7,451 bases of DNA from Nocardioidaceae bacterium (GTDB lineage Bacteria > Actinomycetota > Actinomycetes > Propionibacteriales > Nocardioidaceae): the NCBI GenBank assembly GCA_025966335.1, contig JAICRS010000149.1, forward strand, positions 1 to 7,451. The letters run 5' to 3'. Both the position numbers and the translations under genes were made by a program. Below the pieces are notes generated by a model, which saw nothing but the letters and a program-made list of their open reading frames with translations, had not been told where the DNA came from and searched no databases. Positions 4,882-7,451 of this stretch are shown here, one piece after another; within the stretch, counting starts at the first letter, position 1; each line of letters opens with the position of its first letter.

Positions 4882-6639
4882 GTGTCCGACGCCGCGCTGA
4901 CCCACACCATGTGGGGTTACCAGCACCACTTCCGCGTGTCCCTGGACGGCGCCACCGACCGGGCCCTGGACCAGATCGGGGCGATCCTGTCGCCGGACGC
5001 CTTCCTCGTCGGGTTCGCCCGGGACGAAGCTGCGGGGGAGGCGGTGTGCTTGGAGGCCAAGGAGCAGGCGGTGGCCTTCGACGCCGTGGACTTCGCCGAT
5101 GTCACCCTGGACGCCAAGCGGCGCTACGAGGACAGCTTCGTGCACGACCTGGAGTTCCCGTCCGAGGAGATGCACGAGGCCCGGCACGAGCTGTTCCGCG
5201 ACAACGCCCGGGCCAGGGCGGTCGAGGCGGCGATGGAGCACGCCGAGGCCGGGCAGGGCCGTGCCTTCTTCGTCGGCCAGTCCGCGCCGGTGGGGGAGTA
5301 CGACGTGCACCCAGTCGTCTCCGTGGACCGGGAGAGCCTCGACGCTCTGCCACGGCTCGAGACGACCGAGGTCGCCGGCGTCCCGATCACCGTGTCCATG
5401 GCGCACGGGATCATCAGCGAGCTGCTGCGCACCGCCACCCACGCGCTGCTCGCCGCGAAGCCGCCGCGGACGATCTCGCCGATCGAGGACGACGTACCGA
5501 CCGACGCGATCCGCCGCTCGGCGAACCACCTGGTGTTCTCCGCGGCGATGATCGCCGGCGAGACGTTGGCCAAGGGCCTCTTCGACTCCTTCGAGGCGCT
5601 CGCCTCCACCGCGTACGAGGGACGGGCCGGCTCCGGCACGGTGATCCTGGCCTGCGACGGGCACAGCTGCGTCGACGTCGCGGTGCGACTGCGGGTCCCG
5701 ATCTCGGTACGCGAACGGCTCCAGTTCCGCAAGCTGCTCGAGATCACCGGACCCGACCTGAGCCTGCTGGTCGACGGCACCACCATCTACGGGCTGGGCA
5801 CGGTCTCCGAGGAGTACGACGGGACCACCGAGGACGTCTTCCGGTTCGGCATCATCGAGCAGGGCATCTGGCAGATGTCCCACCACGGCTCGCCTCTGCT
5901 GCGCGTCGCGAACGGGCACCCGCAGCTGCCTCGCCCCCGGATGTCTCCGTCGCTGTTCGTCGACTCGATGCGCCGGGTCTTCGCCAGCGTCAGCGACGAG
6001 AACATCCGCGCCATCTGGCGGCTCGCGCAGACCGCGGTCAGCCAGTCCAAGGGCACGATGCTCGTGGTCACCACGGCCGCCGCCCAGGAGGCGAAGCGGC
6101 TGGCACCGCAGGCGCTGGCCATCGAGCCGCAGCAGATCGACAGCGCCATGCTCCGTTCGCTGACCAGGATCGACGGTGCTGTGCTGCTCACCCCCGACAG
6201 CACGTGCCACGCGGTGGGGGTGATCCTCGACGGGATCGCCACCGGCGTGGGCGACCCGGGTCGCGGGGCGCGGTACAACTCCGCCGTCCGTTACACCGCC
6301 GCCTCCTCGGCACCGTGCCTGATCGTGATCGTCTCCGAGGACGGGATGATCGACGTCCACCCGGAGCTGGCACCGAGGGTGCGCCCGGAGGACGTGGAGC
6401 AGGCGTTGTACGACCTCGAGACCATCGGCAGCTCCGACGAAGTCGTGCTGGAGACGTTCTACGCCGCGCGGGAGCGGCTGCGGCTGTTCGCGTTCTACCT
6501 GTCCCAGAGCCAGTGCGACCGCGCCAACGAGGTGGTCTCCCGCGTCGAGCAGCAGCGGTTCCGACAGACCGGGATGCGGCTGGCCGTCGTACCGTTCGCG
6601 CCCGACCCGCGGATGAACGAGTCGTTCTTCTCCTTCTGA
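4882..6639 (+). CDS. DisA_N/diadenylate cyclase-like domain protein with divergent active site
   Basis: This protein has 585 residues from GTG 4882. Its C-terminal region (about 372-500) looks like a DAC domain, the fold that condenses two ATP into c-di-AMP. It has IDGAVLL with the DGA motif at 431-433, a GxG-rich turn, then GARYNSAVRY at 462-471 where true cyclases have RHR, and a closing strand pattern ending in VHPEL. R464 is kept but His and the second Arg are Tyr and Asn, so cyclase activity is doubtful and nucleotide sensing is possible. Residues about 235-352 appear to be a second, more degraded copy. The N-terminal 230 residues, beginning near MWGYQHHFR, match nothing I recognise, and the last 85 are probably helical. 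No membrane segment or signal peptide is seen. The start is uncertain: GTG 4852 and ATG 4909 are alternatives and none has a strong ribosome binding site. It is probably monocistronic, convergent with the pirin gene. Confidence 0.8.
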   Translation: MSDAALTHTMWGYQHHFRVSLDGATDRALDQIGAILSPDAFLVGFARDEAAGEAVCLEAKEQAVAFDAVDFADVTLDAKRRYEDSFVHDLEFPSEEMHEARHELFRDNARARAVEAAMEHAEAGQGRAFFVGQSAPVGEYDVHPVVSVDRESLDALPRLETTEVAGVPITVSMAHGIISELLRTATHALLAAKPPRTISPIEDDVPTDAIRRSANHLVFSAAMIAGETLAKGLFDSFEALASTAYEGRAGSGTVILACDGHSCVDVAVRLRVPISVRERLQFRKLLEITGPDLSLLVDGTTIYGLGTVSEEYDGTTEDVFRFGIIEQGIWQMSHHGSPLLRVANGHPQLPRPRMSPSLFVDSMRRVFASVSDENIRAIWRLAQTAVSQSKGTMLVVTTAAAQEAKRLAPQALAIEPQQIDSAMLRSLTRIDGAVLLTPDSTCHAVGVILDGIATGVGDPGRGARYNSAVRYTAASSAPCLIVIVSEDGMIDVHPELAPRVRPEDVEQALYDLETIGSSDEVVLETFYAARERLRLFAFYLSQSQCDRANEVVSRVEQQRFRQTGMRLAVVPFAPDPRMNESFFSF

Positions 6640-6745
6640 GCGTTCGATCCGGCGAGGTTCCCCTGAGGGACGACGGGTGGACGTCGCCGTGAAGCCCCGC
6701 CAGGACGCGGCCTCACCGCCGGGCCACCACGACCACTGAGCCGGG

Positions 6746-7451
6746 TCAGCCGGTGCGTGCGTCGGCGTGCATCTCCCAGACCAGGATCTCCGCGCCGTCG
6801 CCGGTCGCGGTCACCCGCTGGCCGCCGGTGGCGGTGAACCGCACCGCGTCCCCCTCGGCCAGCGCACCAGCGCCCTCCAGGTCGGCGGTCCCCCGGGCCA
6901 GGAACAGGTGCAGGTACGGCGCCTCCGGGAGGCCGGTCGACCTGCCGGGCTCCAACCGCGCCACGTGCAGCGCCGCGTACCTGTTGTGGATCCGGATCGC
7001 GGTGGCGCCGCGGTGCCGGTCCATCCCGGACGCGACCGTGACCAGGTCGCCGCGCATCAGCTCGTCGTCGATCTCGAGCTGCTCGTAGCCGGGCGTGATC
7101 CCCGGCTCGTCGGGCAGCACCCACATCTGCACGAAGTGCACCGGCTCGTCGTGGACGGGGTGTGCGTCGGAGATCCGCCAAGCGTCGTTCTTCTCCGAGT
7201 GGAGGATCCCGGTGCCGGCGCTCATCCGTTGCGCCAGCCCGGGATAGATCACCCCCGAGCGGCCCGTGGAGTCCTGGTGCACCAGGCTGCCGCGCAGCAC
7301 CCAGGTCACGATCTCCATGTCCCGGTGCGGGTGGGTGTCGAACCCGGTCCCGGGGCTCACCACGTCGTCGTTGTTGACCAGGAGCAGCCCGTGGCTCACG
7401 TTGTCCGGGTCGTAGTGATGCCCGAACGAGAACGAGTGCTTCGAGTCGAGC
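6746..7451 (-). CDS. Pirin family protein (YhhW-type bicupin), N-terminus beyond the window
   Basis: The gene reads leftward and is cut by the right edge; the frame is open through the last base, so the GTG at 7399 is not the start. The visible 234 residues begin LDSKHSFSFG, which corresponds to about residue 18 of E. coli YhhW, so only some 15-20 residues are missing. The N-terminal cupin holds all four metal ligands: THPHRDMEI gives His40 and His42 (visible numbering) and AGTGILHSEKN gives His84 and Glu86, with the same 44-residue spacing as in YhhW/pirin. ITPGYEQ marks the domain junction, and the C-terminal cupin (about 140-230) is degenerate as usual. YhhW and human pirin have quercetin dioxygenase activity in vitro, but the natural role in bacteria is mostly unknown. 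It is a cytoplasmic, iron-type cupin unrelated in operon to the other genes. Confidence 0.93.
   Translation of the reverse strand, partial: LDSKHSFSFGHHYDPDNVSHGLLLVNNDDVVSPGTGFDTHPHRDMEIVTWVLRGSLVHQDSTGRSGVIYPGLAQRMSAGTGILHSEKNDAWRISDAHPVHDEPVHFVQMWVLPDEPGITPGYEQLEIDDELMRGDLVTVASGMDRHRGATAIRIHNRYAALHVARLEPGRSTGLPEAPYLHLFLARGTADLEGAGALAEGDAVRFTATGGQRVTATGDGAEILVWEMHADARTG

Noticed and set aside
4681..6360. A long minus-strand open frame opposite the SMR and DAC-like genes, and a plus-strand frame at 4911-6692.
   Set aside because: Both are compositional shadows with no recognisable motifs; the frame ending at 6639 carries the DAC-like pattern.
6640..6745. Gap between the convergent DAC-like and pirin genes searched for a bidirectional terminator; TCCC-CTGA-GGGA at 6659-6670.
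   Set aside because: The stem has four pairs and no T-run on either strand. I see no other convincing structure or gene in these 106 bases.

Overview
The window is GC-rich, gene-dense actinobacterial DNA. GTG starts, a four-base GTGA stop/start overlap and strong third-position G/C bias all point to a high-GC Actinomycetota. The gene content would suit Nocardioides or a related genus, but the genus is a guess from memory of the families. No rRNA, tRNA, CRISPR array or mobile element is visible.

Left part (2-1257, + strand): the 3' end of an alkyl-DHAP-synthase-like FAD oxidase overlaps by four bases a complete diacylglycerol-kinase-family lipid kinase. The pair resembles the adjacent Rv2251-Rv2252 pair of Mycobacterium tuberculosis and suggests glycerolipid head-group or ether-lipid chemistry. 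Centre (1324-4282, + strand): a medium-chain-type acyl-CoA synthetase, a single-domain cupin with a complete metal site, and an isochorismatase-like cysteine hydrolase follow one another with short gaps. They look like a small catabolic unit that activates an organic acid and then acts by oxidation/isomerisation and amide hydrolysis. The substrate cannot be read from the sequence.

The clearest regulatory find is at 4363-4468. A small multidrug resistance protein of the Gdx/SugE (guanidinium exporter) subtype is preceded by a guanidine-III (ykkC-III) riboswitch at 4392-4430. The riboswitch is joined to a 5' hairpin whose 3' arm is perfectly complementary to the exporter's Shine-Dalgarno sequence. 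This gives a plausible translational switch: guanidinium stabilises the pseudoknot and frees the ribosome binding site.

Right part: a 585-residue protein (4882-6639) carries a C-terminal diadenylate-cyclase-like (DisA_N/DAC) domain with the DGA motif kept but RHR changed to RYN. Just before it lies what appears to be a second, degenerate copy of the same fold. It is probably a nucleotide sensor or divergent cyclase and is the least understood gene here. Facing it on the minus strand is a YhhW-type pirin (6746-7451), which runs off the window's right edge and keeps all four metal ligands.
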